Assembly (NCBI GenBank): GCA_934281515.1
Contig: CAKQXG010000010.1
Span: 1 to 30,357, forward strand
Length of the DNA: 30,357 nucleotides
Direction: 5' to 3'
From: an uncultured Clostridia bacterium
Lineage (GTDB): Bacteria > Bacillota > Clostridia > Christensenellales > CAG-314
Of this stretch, positions 1-8,278 are shown piece after piece. Each line of letters starts with the position of its first letter. The stretch's first letter is position 1. The notes beneath the pieces are model-generated. The model had not been told where the DNA came from. It did no database searches and was given only the letters and a program-made list of their open reading frames with translations. A program made the position numbers and the translations under genes.

Positions 1-60
1 TACACGGACTTGGTGTCTAATGCGGACCAAATCCTGAGATTGGTAAATGTAGGAGGGTAA
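1..60 (+). CDS. C-terminal end of an unidentified upstream gene (partial)
   Basis: Frame 1 is open from the first base to a TAA at 58-60 and encodes 19 residues ending LVNVGG. The stop lies 7 bases before the next ATG, and the AGGAGGG that forms the next gene's ribosome binding site is inside its last codons, which is a typical operon junction. Too little remains to assign a family. The call rests on the open frame and tight spacing only, so it could be chance. Confidence 0.45.
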   Translation, partial: YTDLVSNADQILRLVNVGG

Positions 61-67
61 GGTTTTA

Positions 68-2659
68 ATGAAAAAAGCGGCAGTGGCCATATTACTGATA
101 TTTGTGCTTTGCTTTCCTCTTGTTTCGTGCGACATTGACGATTCGCAACACAACGGCGGACAGACAGTTAGGTTGAGCGCGCCAAACGTGGTTTGCGTCA
201 GCGATCTTGTCAGCTGGAATAAGGTGGACAATGCCATAAGTTACGATGTATATGTCGATGACATTTTGGTGGGCAATACCTCTCAAACCTATTACTTAGT
301 AGCCGATCAAGGAAATCACACAGTATATGTAATAGCAAAAGGTGACGGGAAAAACATGTTGGATTCTGTGCGAAGCAATAAAGTATCTTGCCAAGTTCAA
401 AAACAAACGAAAAAAGAAGACGTTTTCAAAAACTTTATTTTGCAAGACGGCGCTTGGGACTACACCGGTACAATAGATGAAACCATTGAATTTGTACAGG
501 AAAAACAATCGTTAGATGCAGGTTTGTTTGAGGATTTTGAAAGCGTTTTTGTCGAACACTTGGATAATGACGGCGGTTATCGCGGCGAATTTTGGGGAAA
601 AACGTTGCGAGGAGCGGTAATGTGCTACCGTTACACCCAAAACGAACAGTTGTACAATTTAATGTTGAATACGGTTACTAACGTAATGAACAGTCAAGAG
701 GACAGCGGTCGTATTTCGGGTTCAGATGCCGGCGAGAATGAATTTGTCGGTTGGAATATGTGGGGTAGAACATACGTCGTTTTAGGCATGTTGCATTTTT
801 ACTCGGTTTGTAAGGACGAAGCATTTAAAGCTAAAATAATAGACTGTTGCAAAGGACAACTGGACTATATATCGGAGCGAGTGGGCGACGGAAAAATCGA
901 CATTCTGGCACTGTCACCCGACTGGGGCGGATTGCCTTGTACTCGAATTTTGCAAGCGTATATTTCGCTGTATTGCCTAACCGACGAACAGCGTTATTTG
1001 GATTACTCAAAATTTTTGATAAGTACCGGCGGTTGTACGATGATTTCATCCGAAGGCAGAACGATCTTGGAGGATTGTCGTCTAAAAACTCCCATGTATA
1101 AGTGGGGATGCAGAAAAGTTTACGAAGTAACCAACTTTTTTGACGGAATACTGATGTATTACATGGTTACCGGCGATCAAGAAGCAAAGAAATTGGCTCT
1201 TAATTATTTCGAGGTGCTTTCGACAACCGAAATTACCGAAACCGGTGCCGTTGCAACAGATGTAGAGGAGGCAAACAACGCCGTTGTGGAACAAGCCAAT
1301 CCGTCCAACCTCGGACGTATGCAGGAAAACTGCGTCGTTTGTGTGTGGATGAGCTACTGTCAGAAGATTTATCAGGTTTTCGATATCCCCGAAGCAATAG
1401 AATACGTGGAAAAAGCATACTACAATGCCGTATTAGGTACTATCAACTACGACAATTACATGGGTTTGCCGTTTTTTAGTTACAGCCCTTGCGGTTGTTG
1501 TGCGCGTACGAGATTGTACTCCGGCGGAGCAAACGTCAAAGACAGGTTTTACAGTTGTTGTGTTGCGATGGGGAGTTTGGGATTAAACATTGTCCCTCAA
1601 TTGTCGGTAACAAAAAACAAAGGCGGTATTTCCGTCAATATGTATTTTAGTGGTAGTGTGGAAACTACTACACCGAGCGGTAAGGAACTGCGATTGTTGA
1701 CGACAACGGAAATTCCCGTAGGGGGAGAGGGTAGTATACGTATCGGTTTACAGCAAGAAGAGTTCTTTACAATTAGAGTCCGTATTCCCGAATGGGCGAA
1801 CGACGTCACGCTGCGCGTCAACGGAGTTGCGTTAAACAACGTAAAAGCGGGAAGTTACTACAAAGTGTCTCGTACGTGGAAAAGTGGTGATACGATATCG
1901 TACGACTATCAAAGCAAGGCTCATCTAATTCATGGTAGTGCCGATTGCTCGAATCCCAATGCTCAATACAACGTCGTTGTCAAACGCGGACCGCTTGTGT
2001 TTGCACGTGACAGACGTATCGAAGGCGACGAAATATTTAAGCCCGTTACTTTTGTCGAAACCGACGGCAAATTGCAGACGGAATTGACCGAAGTCAACTT
2101 CCGTAACCAAGTCGGGCTTAAAGTAAAAACCGCCGACGGATACATTACTCTCGTGGACTACGGTTCTGCCGGCAAGACCCAAAGCGACGAAAGTATCATG
2201 TGTTTGTGGATTCCGACAAGAGATTACTGGACGGTTGACCTGACTCAAAACGTGGTGGTGCGTGCATGCTGGGACGGAGGTAGCCCCAACATACTTATCG
2301 ACAATGTGTTAAAGACGGCGCAGGCCTACAAAGACAGTCAAGACAAAACGGTGCTTGCCAACTTTGCATGGAAGTTTGAACCGGTCGAAGGCAAGGATGG
2401 TTGGTGCCGTATACTCGACGTCAAGACAAATACCTATCTCACTGTCAACGGCAACGGTTACACCATCAACGGTGCCGCGCTTGTCGGCGGCGATGATGAC
2501 ACGCAACTGTTCCGGTTGAAGGTGGTAGGACTGAATCGCTTTAAAATCGAAGGAAAATACGGTAAGTTGCTGACGGTGCATGACATAACACTCGATACTT
2601 ACATGTGGGAAGATCACTCGCACGACATGCAGTATTGGTATTTTGAAAGTCTTGCATAA
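68..2659 (+). CDS. GH127-type beta-L-arabinofuranosidase lipoprotein (DUF1680)
   Basis: An 863-residue secreted lipoprotein: a basic start, a hydrophobic stretch and the lipobox LVSC with Cys21 place it on the outer face of the membrane. Residues 35-110 look like a fibronectin III domain. The core, about 120-730, is the DUF1680 alpha/alpha barrel plus beta sandwiches. In the family (HypBA1) a zinc site formed by a Glu-x-Cys and a Cys-Cys pair holds the nucleophilic cysteine. Here these are Glu420-x-Cys422 and Cys497-Cys498, with nearly the same spacing as the reference, and KRGPLVFARD at 639-648 matches a conserved family block. The end, about 760-863, resembles a ricin-type beta-trefoil lectin (TQLFRL, MQYWYF). 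It should release L-arabinofuranose from plant glycans or glycoproteins; GH146 is the alternative family. AGGAGGG at 51-57 supports the start. It probably follows the partial gene in one operon. Confidence 0.85.
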   Translation: MKKAAVAILLIFVLCFPLVSCDIDDSQHNGGQTVRLSAPNVVCVSDLVSWNKVDNAISYDVYVDDILVGNTSQTYYLVADQGNHTVYVIAKGDGKNMLDSVRSNKVSCQVQKQTKKEDVFKNFILQDGAWDYTGTIDETIEFVQEKQSLDAGLFEDFESVFVEHLDNDGGYRGEFWGKTLRGAVMCYRYTQNEQLYNLMLNTVTNVMNSQEDSGRISGSDAGENEFVGWNMWGRTYVVLGMLHFYSVCKDEAFKAKIIDCCKGQLDYISERVGDGKIDILALSPDWGGLPCTRILQAYISLYCLTDEQRYLDYSKFLISTGGCTMISSEGRTILEDCRLKTPMYKWGCRKVYEVTNFFDGILMYYMVTGDQEAKKLALNYFEVLSTTEITETGAVATDVEEANNAVVEQANPSNLGRMQENCVVCVWMSYCQKIYQVFDIPEAIEYVEKAYYNAVLGTINYDNYMGLPFFSYSPCGCCARTRLYSGGANVKDRFYSCCVAMGSLGLNIVPQLSVTKNKGGISVNMYFSGSVETTTPSGKELRLLTTTEIPVGGEGSIRIGLQQEEFFTIRVRIPEWANDVTLRVNGVALNNVKAGSYYKVSRTWKSGDTISYDYQSKAHLIHGSADCSNPNAQYNVVVKRGPLVFARDRRIEGDEIFKPVTFVETDGKLQTELTEVNFRNQVGLKVKTADGYITLVDYGSAGKTQSDESIMCLWIPTRDYWTVDLTQNVVVRACWDGGSPNILIDNVLKTAQAYKDSQDKTVLANFAWKFEPVEGKDGWCRILDVKTNTYLTVNGNGYTINGAALVGGDDDTQLFRLKVVGLNRFKIEGKYGKLLTVHDITLDTYMWEDHSHDMQYWYFESLA

Positions 2660-2698
2660 GTAAATCGACTTTGTAACCAAAAATTCAATACGTATACA

Positions 2699-2740
2699 AA
2701 AATCCCCGACATTCGGCGTTGAATGTCGGGGATTTTGTTT
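2699..2740. terminator. Bidirectional rho-independent terminator
   Basis: A perfect 16-bp inverted repeat (AAAATCCCCGACATTC at 2699-2714 and its complement at 2721-2736) encloses the 6-base loop GGCGTT. Because the stem ends in A and T runs, it gives a U-rich tail in either direction. It sits between the 3' ends of two convergent genes, the arabinofuranosidase and the AraC regulator, and can stop both. Confidence 0.9.
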
Positions 2741-2804
2741 GGTAAAACGGCTTGTCTGTATGTCGCAAAAGGTCGTGTGCCGTGGCGTTGGCGATAACGT
2801 CGTG

Positions 2805-3554
2805 CTACTTTGCCGCAAGATTGTGCAGGTACTGCATCGGGGAGTAGCCGCACTCTTTTTTAAACAGTCGCGAAAAGTAGTTGTAGTCGTCGTAGCCTAG
2901 TTTCTCGGCTATTTTACCAAGGCTCAACTCACTTTGGATAATCAATGCCTTTGCTTCTTCTATCTTCATTGTATTGAAGTAGTTTATTATGCTTTTGCCC
3001 GTATCTTTTTTAAATACTTCCCGACAGTACGCCGCCGAAAAAAATGTTGCGCGGCTTATTTCGCCGAGGGTAACGCTTCCGTACAGGTTTTGTTTAAGCA
3101 CGCGCAAAATTGCCCTTGTCAAGTCGGTGTAGTCGGGGCGCGTTTGCAAATAGTGCAGTTTGTTTAGTAGTATTTGCAAGGCAAGGGTAATGTTGGGATT
3201 AAGTCCCTGCTCGGCGTAGCTTTCGTCGCAACACATCAAGGCAAAACGCATTTCCTTGTCGAGCGCCTTGGCAAAATACGTGTTTAGCGGTGGCGGTGTG
3301 GCGCACTGAAAGTTGAAACTGACGTAGTCTGCATATCCGTTGTCGCCGTTGCGACTGCGCAGTTGTCCGTCGGCAATAAATATCACGTCGCCTGCGCCGA
3401 GCGAGACGGGATTGTTGTCTACGCGGTAGTCCAATTTGCCGTCGATACACACCGTCAATTCGTAAAAGTGTATCTTGTGCGGCTGTATCTGCATGATTTG
3501 TCGTTGGTGCTTGTTGTGCCGAAAAAGAAACAAATCCAACCCGTCGAGATTCAT
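2805..3554 (-). CDS. AraC family transcriptional regulator
   Basis: A 249-residue cytoplasmic DNA-binding protein. The N-terminal part, about 25-100, looks like the small cupin sugar-sensing domain of this family (repeating beta strands, LGAGDVIFIADGQ at 52-64). The C-terminal 155-249 is a double helix-turn-helix with the usual second-helix pattern IAEKLGYDDYNYFSRLFKK followed by GYSPMQY. The start is supported by GGAGGC six bases upstream on the minus strand. The gene diverges from the isomerase/dehydrogenase/uxaC unit and shares a 190-base region with facing promoters, so it most likely controls that unit and perhaps itself. Its ligand cannot be read from sequence; an arabinose- or uronate-related sugar is plausible from context. 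Confidence 0.9.
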   Translation of the reverse strand: MNLDGLDLFLFRHNKHQRQIMQIQPHKIHFYELTVCIDGKLDYRVDNNPVSLGAGDVIFIADGQLRSRNGDNGYADYVSFNFQCATPPPLNTYFAKALDKEMRFALMCCDESYAEQGLNPNITLALQILLNKLHYLQTRPDYTDLTRAILRVLKQNLYGSVTLGEISRATFFSAAYCREVFKKDTGKSIINYFNTMKIEEAKALIIQSELSLGKIAEKLGYDDYNYFSRLFKKECGYSPMQYLHNLAAK

Positions 3555-3623
3555 TATTGCCTCCGTTGTACGTCAACTGTTGCGTTTTGTGCTAAAAAAT
3601 TGTCACCAAACGCCTTTTAGACA

Positions 3624-3651
3624 TTGTTTTACTTGTCTTTTGTGCTATAAT
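3624..3651 (+). promoter_or_regulatory. Candidate sigma-A promoter for the isomerase/uxaC operon
   Basis: TTGTTT at 3624-3629 and a perfect TATAAT at 3646-3651 are separated by 16 bases, and TGC just before the -10 box makes an extended -10. Transcription would start near 3658, leaving a leader of about 87 bases before the ATG at 3745. Confidence 0.6.
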
Positions 3652-3658
3652 TAAATTG

Positions 3659-3687
3659 ATTATACAACCGTTCGCGGCGGAAGTCAA
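3659..3687 (-). promoter_or_regulatory. Candidate sigma-A promoter for the first AraC regulator
   Basis: On the minus strand TTGACT (3682-3687) and TATAAT (3659-3664) are spaced by exactly 17 bases. The predicted start near 3652 lies inside the -10 region of the facing rightward promoter, so polymerases at the two promoters would block one another. Confidence 0.65.
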
Positions 3688-3688
3688 C

Positions 3689-3700
3689 CAAAACGTTTGC
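3689..3700. promoter_or_regulatory. Candidate operator (CAAAACGTTTGC)
   Basis: A near-palindromic 12-mer centred on CG, of the type bound by LacI/GalR-family proteins, lies just upstream of the AraC -35 box and about 30 bases downstream of the rightward start. Similar AAAACGTTTTG-like sites occur at 14189-14214 and 23155-23166. No LacI-type regulator is encoded in the window. Confidence 0.3.
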
Positions 3701-3744
3701 AAATAGTTGTACAATGTCGATACTACATAGACGGGAGTGACTTT

Positions 3745-4602
3745 ATGATAAAACTGTGTGCCTTCGCCGACGAGTACGGTAAGCAAATTACGGATCAGAT
3801 AGAGGGGCTTACGCTCAACAATATTCACCTTGTGGAACTTCGCAACGTTGACGGCAAAAACATCGCCGACATCACCGACGAGGAAGCCGCAAACTGCTAC
3901 AAACGCCTTACCGACGCAGGTATTGCGGTATGGAGCCTTGGCTCGCCCATGGGCAAGGTTGACATAAACTGTGATTTCGAGCAGTACAAGGTTGCAAAGG
4001 TGCGCCGTCTGTGTCATCTTGCCAACATTTTGCACGCCGACAAGATACGTATGTTCAGTTTCTACCATGCCTACGACAACCGCGACAAGGTTATGGCGTA
4101 TCTGTCGCAAATGGTGGCGATTGCCGCCGAGTACGGCGTTACACTGTATCACGAAAACGAAAAGGAAATCTATGGCGACACGCTCGAACACGTACAGGAC
4201 ATCATGGCAACCGTGGGCGGCTTGAAGTACGTGTACGACCCTGCCAATTACATTCAGTGCGGACAGGACAGCAACGCAACCATTGCGGCGTTGTTTGACA
4301 AGACGGCATATTTTCACGTAAAGGACGTAATCGCCGCCACGCAACAGCTTGTTCCGGCAGGTTACGGCGACGGCAACATTGCAGAAATCGTGCGCCGTAT
4401 CGACCCGACAAAGGAAGTCGTGATGACGCTCGAACCGCACCTTGCGGTGTTTGACGGTTACGCGCAGATAGACAACAGCGAAATGAAAAACAAGTTTAGC
4501 TATCCCGACAACCACGCCGCTTTTAATGCCGCTGTAGAGGCGTTGAAAGATATTCTGGTCGCATGCGGCTACACGGAGACGGCAGAAGGCTTTGTAAAAT
4601 AA
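3745..4602 (+). CDS. Sugar phosphate isomerase/epimerase-like TIM barrel protein
   Basis: A 285-residue cytoplasmic protein of the xylose isomerase-like TIM barrel superfamily (AP_endonuc_2 fold). The four expected metal ligands are visible on successive strands: Glu137 in YHENE, Asp165 in YDPANY, His191 in FHVKD and Glu230 in LEPH, with the GYGDG loop at 206-210. Members isomerise or epimerise sugars, keto-sugars or inositol derivatives using Mn or a similar ion; the substrate here is unknown. The ATG at 3745 was chosen over an in-frame ATG at 3697 because GGGAG precedes it and family similarity begins there. It is the first gene of the rightward unit, 109 bases before the first dehydrogenase. 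Confidence 0.8.
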   Translation: MIKLCAFADEYGKQITDQIEGLTLNNIHLVELRNVDGKNIADITDEEAANCYKRLTDAGIAVWSLGSPMGKVDINCDFEQYKVAKVRRLCHLANILHADKIRMFSFYHAYDNRDKVMAYLSQMVAIAAEYGVTLYHENEKEIYGDTLEHVQDIMATVGGLKYVYDPANYIQCGQDSNATIAALFDKTAYFHVKDVIAATQQLVPAGYGDGNIAEIVRRIDPTKEVVMTLEPHLAVFDGYAQIDNSEMKNKFSYPDNHAAFNAAVEALKDILVACGYTETAEGFVK

Positions 4603-4711
4603 TTTTAGCCGTGTAACGTAGGGTGGTTGATTCGGTACCCTGCAACGACAAAAAACAAAAGAAAGCTAGCTTTATATAGGCAAAAGTGATATAATGTTAA
4701 GGAGATTTGCT

Positions 4712-5893
4712 ATGAAAACAGTAAAATACGGAATTATCGGTCTCGGTAATATGGGTAGCGGACACATTGCAAGCTTTTTTAAGGAGGGTAACGTTCCCAA
4801 TGCGCAAGTGGTGGCAATTGCCGACCGCAAGCCCGACAAGGTACAGCGCATTTGCGACAAGTATCCCGATGCAAAATTTGACTGCTATGCCGAAGGCACC
4901 GACCTTATCGACAATGCCGACGTCGACGCGGTTGTCGTTGCCGTGCCGCACTACCAACACCCCGAGTTGTGCATACGTGCGCTTAAACGCGGACTAAACG
5001 TTATTTGCGAAAAACCCGCCGGCGTGTACACGAAACAGGTAAAAGAAATGATGGCGGTTGCCAAAGAGAGCAAATCGCTGTTTACAATGATGTTTAACCA
5101 ACGCACCAACTGCGTGTATCGCAAGATGCGTGAAATGATTGCCAACGGCGAAATCGGTACCGTCAAGCGTGTAAATTGGATAATCACCAACTGGTACCGC
5201 TCTCAAAGTTACTACGACAGCGGCGACTGGCGCGCAACCTGGGCAGGCGAAGGCGGCGGAGTGCTGTTTAACCAATGCCCTCACCAACTTGACCTTTTGC
5301 AGTGGGTCACGGGTATGATGCCAAGCAAAATCCACTCGTTTTGCCACTTCGGCAAATGGCACAAGATAGAGGTAGAGGACGACGTTACCGCGTATCTGGA
5401 ATTCCCCAACGGCGCGACGGGGGTGTTTGTCACAAGCACTGCCGACGCACCCGGTACGAACCGCTTTGAAGTGCTGGGCACCGACGGCAAGTTGGTTGTA
5501 GAAAACGACAAACTGACTTGGTGGAAAAACGAAGTCGACGAGCGCGTGTTCAACGAGGAGTACAAAGGTGGCTTCGGCGAACCGAAGTACACCGTGTCCG
5601 AAGTGGAAACCGACGGCAAAAATCCACAACATAGCGGTATATTGCGTAACTTTACCAATGCGATACTCGGCACCGAACCGCTGTTTGTCGACGGCACCGA
5701 AGGTATCAACGGCGTGGAAATAATGGACGCTATGTTGTTGTCGACATGGCTTGGCAAGGCTGTCGATTTGCCTATTGACGACGACTTGTACCTCAAACTG
5801 CTCAACGAGCACATCGCCGCTTCCGTCAAAAAGGAAGGCGTTACCGAAACGGTGCTCGACACAAGCGGCACTTACGGCAGTGTAAAGAAGTAG
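4712..5893 (+). CDS. Gfo/Idh/MocA family NAD(P)-dependent oxidoreductase
   Basis: A 393-residue cytoplasmic dehydrogenase. The N-terminal Rossmann fold has the dinucleotide motif GIIGLGNMGSGH (7-18), and the conserved ECEKP-type motif is seen as CEKPAG with Lys101. The C-terminal domain holds GGGVLFNQCPHQLDLLQW (182-198), whose His191 and Asp194 are the usual active-site positions. Family members oxidise or reduce a hydroxyl or keto group of sugars and inositols. The start at 4712 follows AAGGAG; an in-frame ATG at 4694 is upstream of that site and is rejected. The next gene, 9 bases on, is a clear paralogue. Pairing with TIM-barrel isomerases is typical of inositol, keto-sugar and modified-sugar pathways. 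Exact substrate unknown. Confidence 0.87.
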   Translation: MKTVKYGIIGLGNMGSGHIASFFKEGNVPNAQVVAIADRKPDKVQRICDKYPDAKFDCYAEGTDLIDNADVDAVVVAVPHYQHPELCIRALKRGLNVICEKPAGVYTKQVKEMMAVAKESKSLFTMMFNQRTNCVYRKMREMIANGEIGTVKRVNWIITNWYRSQSYYDSGDWRATWAGEGGGVLFNQCPHQLDLLQWVTGMMPSKIHSFCHFGKWHKIEVEDDVTAYLEFPNGATGVFVTSTADAPGTNRFEVLGTDGKLVVENDKLTWWKNEVDERVFNEEYKGGFGEPKYTVSEVETDGKNPQHSGILRNFTNAILGTEPLFVDGTEGINGVEIMDAMLLSTWLGKAVDLPIDDDLYLKLLNEHIAASVKKEGVTETVLDTSGTYGSVKK

Positions 5894-5902
5894 GACGAAA
5901 CA

Positions 5903-6886
5903 ATGAATGTTGCAATTGTCGGGTGCGGCGTAATTGCACGCACTCACGTAAAAGTGGCAAAGCAATGCGGCGCAAACATCGTTGCATTGTGCGACGTGGA
6001 CACGAGCAAAGCGCAGAAGCTTGCCGAGCAAAACGACCTGCATTGCGCGGTGTACGCCGACTACAAACAAATGCTTGAATGTGAGCAACCGGACGTGGTA
6101 CACATATGTACGCCGCACTTTCTGCATTGCGAAATGACGCTTTATGCTCTTAAACGTGACATAAACGTACTTTGCGAAAAACCGCTGTGTATTTCGCTTG
6201 CGCAAATAGACGAAGTGTTGCAGGCGGAGAGGAACAGCCATGCGCAACTAGGGGTGTGCTTACAAAACAGGTACAATCTGGCAACACTTGCGGCAAAGCA
6301 GTATCTGGCAGGCAAGACTATTGCGGCGGCGCACGGCGAAGTATGCTGGAACCGCGACGAGAACTACTACCGACAGGGCGATTGGCGCGGTAAGTGGGTA
6401 ACCGAAGGCGGAGGCGTACTGATAAACCAGGCGTTACACACACTTGACCTGTTGCAATATCTGTGCGGCATGCCTGCAAGGGTAACGGCGCAGTGCGGCA
6501 ATTGGTACCACAAAGGCGTAATAGAGGTTGAGGACGTTGCGGCTGCCACATTTTTCGGCGAGAACGGCGGCAATTTCGACTTCTTTGCCACGACAACTTC
6601 GGCGGCGGAGTTGCCCGCTCAATTGACAATAAAAACCACCGACAAACACACGGTTGTAATACTGTCCGACGCGGCGTATGCCGACGGACAGACGCTTACT
6701 TTCGACCCGCACGGCGAGTACCTTGGCAAGTGTTGCTATGGCAAGGGACATGCCTCGCTTATACCCGATTTCTACGACGCTGTGGAAACGGGCAGACGAT
6801 TTGACATCGACGGAGCAGAAGGCGCAAAGGTCGTGCACATGATACTGGCGGTGTATGACAGCAAAGGAAATGAGGTAAATATATGA
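5903..6886 (+). CDS. Second Gfo/Idh/MocA family oxidoreductase
   Basis: A 327-residue paralogue of the preceding gene, shorter mainly in its C-terminal domain. It keeps AIVGCGVIARTH (4-15) for NAD(P), CEKPL with Lys93, and GGGVLINQALHTLDLLQY (169-186) with His179. The block GDWR..W..EGGGVL.NQ..H.LDLLQ is shared by both, so they descend from one duplication, yet they differ enough to suggest two successive or opposite redox steps. Four bases of overlap (ATGA at 6883-6886) couple it to uxaC, so the enzyme most likely acts on uronates or on sugars released with them. Could equally be a broad sugar dehydrogenase. Confidence 0.85.
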   Translation: MNVAIVGCGVIARTHVKVAKQCGANIVALCDVDTSKAQKLAEQNDLHCAVYADYKQMLECEQPDVVHICTPHFLHCEMTLYALKRDINVLCEKPLCISLAQIDEVLQAERNSHAQLGVCLQNRYNLATLAAKQYLAGKTIAAAHGEVCWNRDENYYRQGDWRGKWVTEGGGVLINQALHTLDLLQYLCGMPARVTAQCGNWYHKGVIEVEDVAAATFFGENGGNFDFFATTTSAAELPAQLTIKTTDKHTVVILSDAAYADGQTLTFDPHGEYLGKCCYGKGHASLIPDFYDAVETGRRFDIDGAEGAKVVHMILAVYDSKGNEVNI

Positions 6887-8091
6887 AAAACTTTTTTGAC
6901 GAAAACCTGTTGCTTGACGGCGAAACCGCCAAACATATTTATGCGGCGATCAAGGATTTGCCGATAATCGACTACCATTGCCATCTGGACGAAAAGGCGA
7001 TTGCCGACGACATGCACTTTGCCGACATCGGCGAGTTGTGGCTTGCCGGTGACCATTACAAATGGCGCGCCATGCGTTTGTGCGGCGTGGACGAGCAGTA
7101 CATTACTGGCAACGCCTGTTACCACGACAAATTTTTGGCATATGCTCGCATTATGCCCAAACTTGCAGGCAATCCGCTGTATTACTGGTCGCATATGGAA
7201 TTGGCTACGTTGTTTGATATACACGAGCCGCTAAACGAGCAATCTGCCGAACGTATCTGGAACGCGGCAAATGCTAAACTTGCAGACTTGTCGGTGCGCA
7301 AATTGCTTGACCTGTTTAAGGTGGAGTACGTCGCGACAACCGACGACCCGATGTCGCAATTGACGTATCACGGCACAATCGGCAACACCGAAGTTCGTCC
7401 TACGTTCCGTCCCGACGGTTGCTTTGCCGACGGCGTAAGTAAAGGCGTGTTGGAACAACGTTTGCAGTACTTTGTCAGTCATGGTTGCAAGATTGCCGAC
7501 CATGGATTTGACGACTTTGCCGATACAACCAACGTGGAGTGGCTTGTCAAGATGTGCTACAAGTACAACATCGTGTTGCAATTGCATTTCGGCACCTTCC
7601 GCAACGTAAACGCAACTACGTTTGAAACAATCGGGCGCGACAGCGGCTTCGATGTTATGCGCTCGTCAATCGCGCTGGACAAGTTGGCGCACGTGTTGTC
7701 CGACTGCAACGCCAAACTTGGCGGCTTGCCCGACATCGTGTTGTATCCGCTCAACGACAATTACACCAAGGCTTGCGCAGCGCTGTCCGGTGCATTCCGC
7801 AATGTGCGTGTGGGGGCTGCATGGTGGTTCAACGACACTGTGTGCGGCATCAAACGTCAACTCGAAACGGTGTCGGAGTACGCCGTACTAGGTACGCAAC
7901 TAGGCATGCTTACCGACAGTCGCAGTTTCAGCAGTTACGTGCGGTTTGACTTCTATCGTCGCATACTTGCTTCGTTTGTCGCGGCAAAGGTGGACAACGG
8001 CGAATACGATCAAACGGCGGCAGTGCAACTTGCAAGCGACATTGCGTATTACAACGTCAAGAATTTGCTTGCGGAAAAGGGCGGCAAATAG
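6883..8091 (+). CDS. uxaC: Uronate isomerase (glucuronate/galacturonate isomerase)
   Basis: UxaC converts D-glucuronate to D-fructuronate and D-galacturonate to D-tagaturonate, the first cytoplasmic step of uronic acid use. Recognised along its length: IIDYHCHL (28-35, metal ligands His32 and His34), GDHYKWRAMR (56-65), TTDDP (152-156), CKIADH (202-207), LQLHFGTFRN (232-241), WWFND (314-318) and GMLTDSRSF (341-349) with the catalytic-site Asp345. At 402 residues it is about 50-70 shorter than E. coli or Thermotoga UxaC; the loss is in two middle loops, before EQRLQYF and after CKIADH, with all motifs intact. It overlaps the upstream dehydrogenase by four bases. The usual next enzymes (UxaB/UxuB, UxuA, UxaA, KdgK, KdgA) are not in the window. 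Confidence 0.93.
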   Translation: MKNFFDENLLLDGETAKHIYAAIKDLPIIDYHCHLDEKAIADDMHFADIGELWLAGDHYKWRAMRLCGVDEQYITGNACYHDKFLAYARIMPKLAGNPLYYWSHMELATLFDIHEPLNEQSAERIWNAANAKLADLSVRKLLDLFKVEYVATTDDPMSQLTYHGTIGNTEVRPTFRPDGCFADGVSKGVLEQRLQYFVSHGCKIADHGFDDFADTTNVEWLVKMCYKYNIVLQLHFGTFRNVNATTFETIGRDSGFDVMRSSIALDKLAHVLSDCNAKLGGLPDIVLYPLNDNYTKACAALSGAFRNVRVGAAWWFNDTVCGIKRQLETVSEYAVLGTQLGMLTDSRSFSSYVRFDFYRRILASFVAAKVDNGEYDQTAAVQLASDIAYYNVKNLLAEKGGK

Positions 8092-8278
8092 TATTTGCAG
8101 TCGACTTTGTTTTTAAGTCGTGTACGTATTTTCAAGCCTTGTAGATCATGTTTTTACGAAACCGAGTAGATTTGCTCTACGTTGGACGGCTTTTGGACAC
8201 GCAGTCAAAAAACAATGCAGATTACAAGCGATTTTTCAAAAAAAGTATACTTGCAATACTAAAATAAGGAGCGACTTT

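Noticed and set aside
4619..4650. A possible hairpin GTAGGGT/ACCCTGC between the first isomerase and dehydrogenase genes.
   Set aside because: Only seven pairs with one G-T, a 12-base loop and no T tract; too weak for a terminator.
4690..4695. A perfect TATAAT with a TGA extension just before the first dehydrogenase gene.
   Set aside because: Transcription would start about 10 bases before the ATG and cut through the AAGGAG site; no -35 box lies at the right distance. Expression from the promoter at 3624 is simpler.
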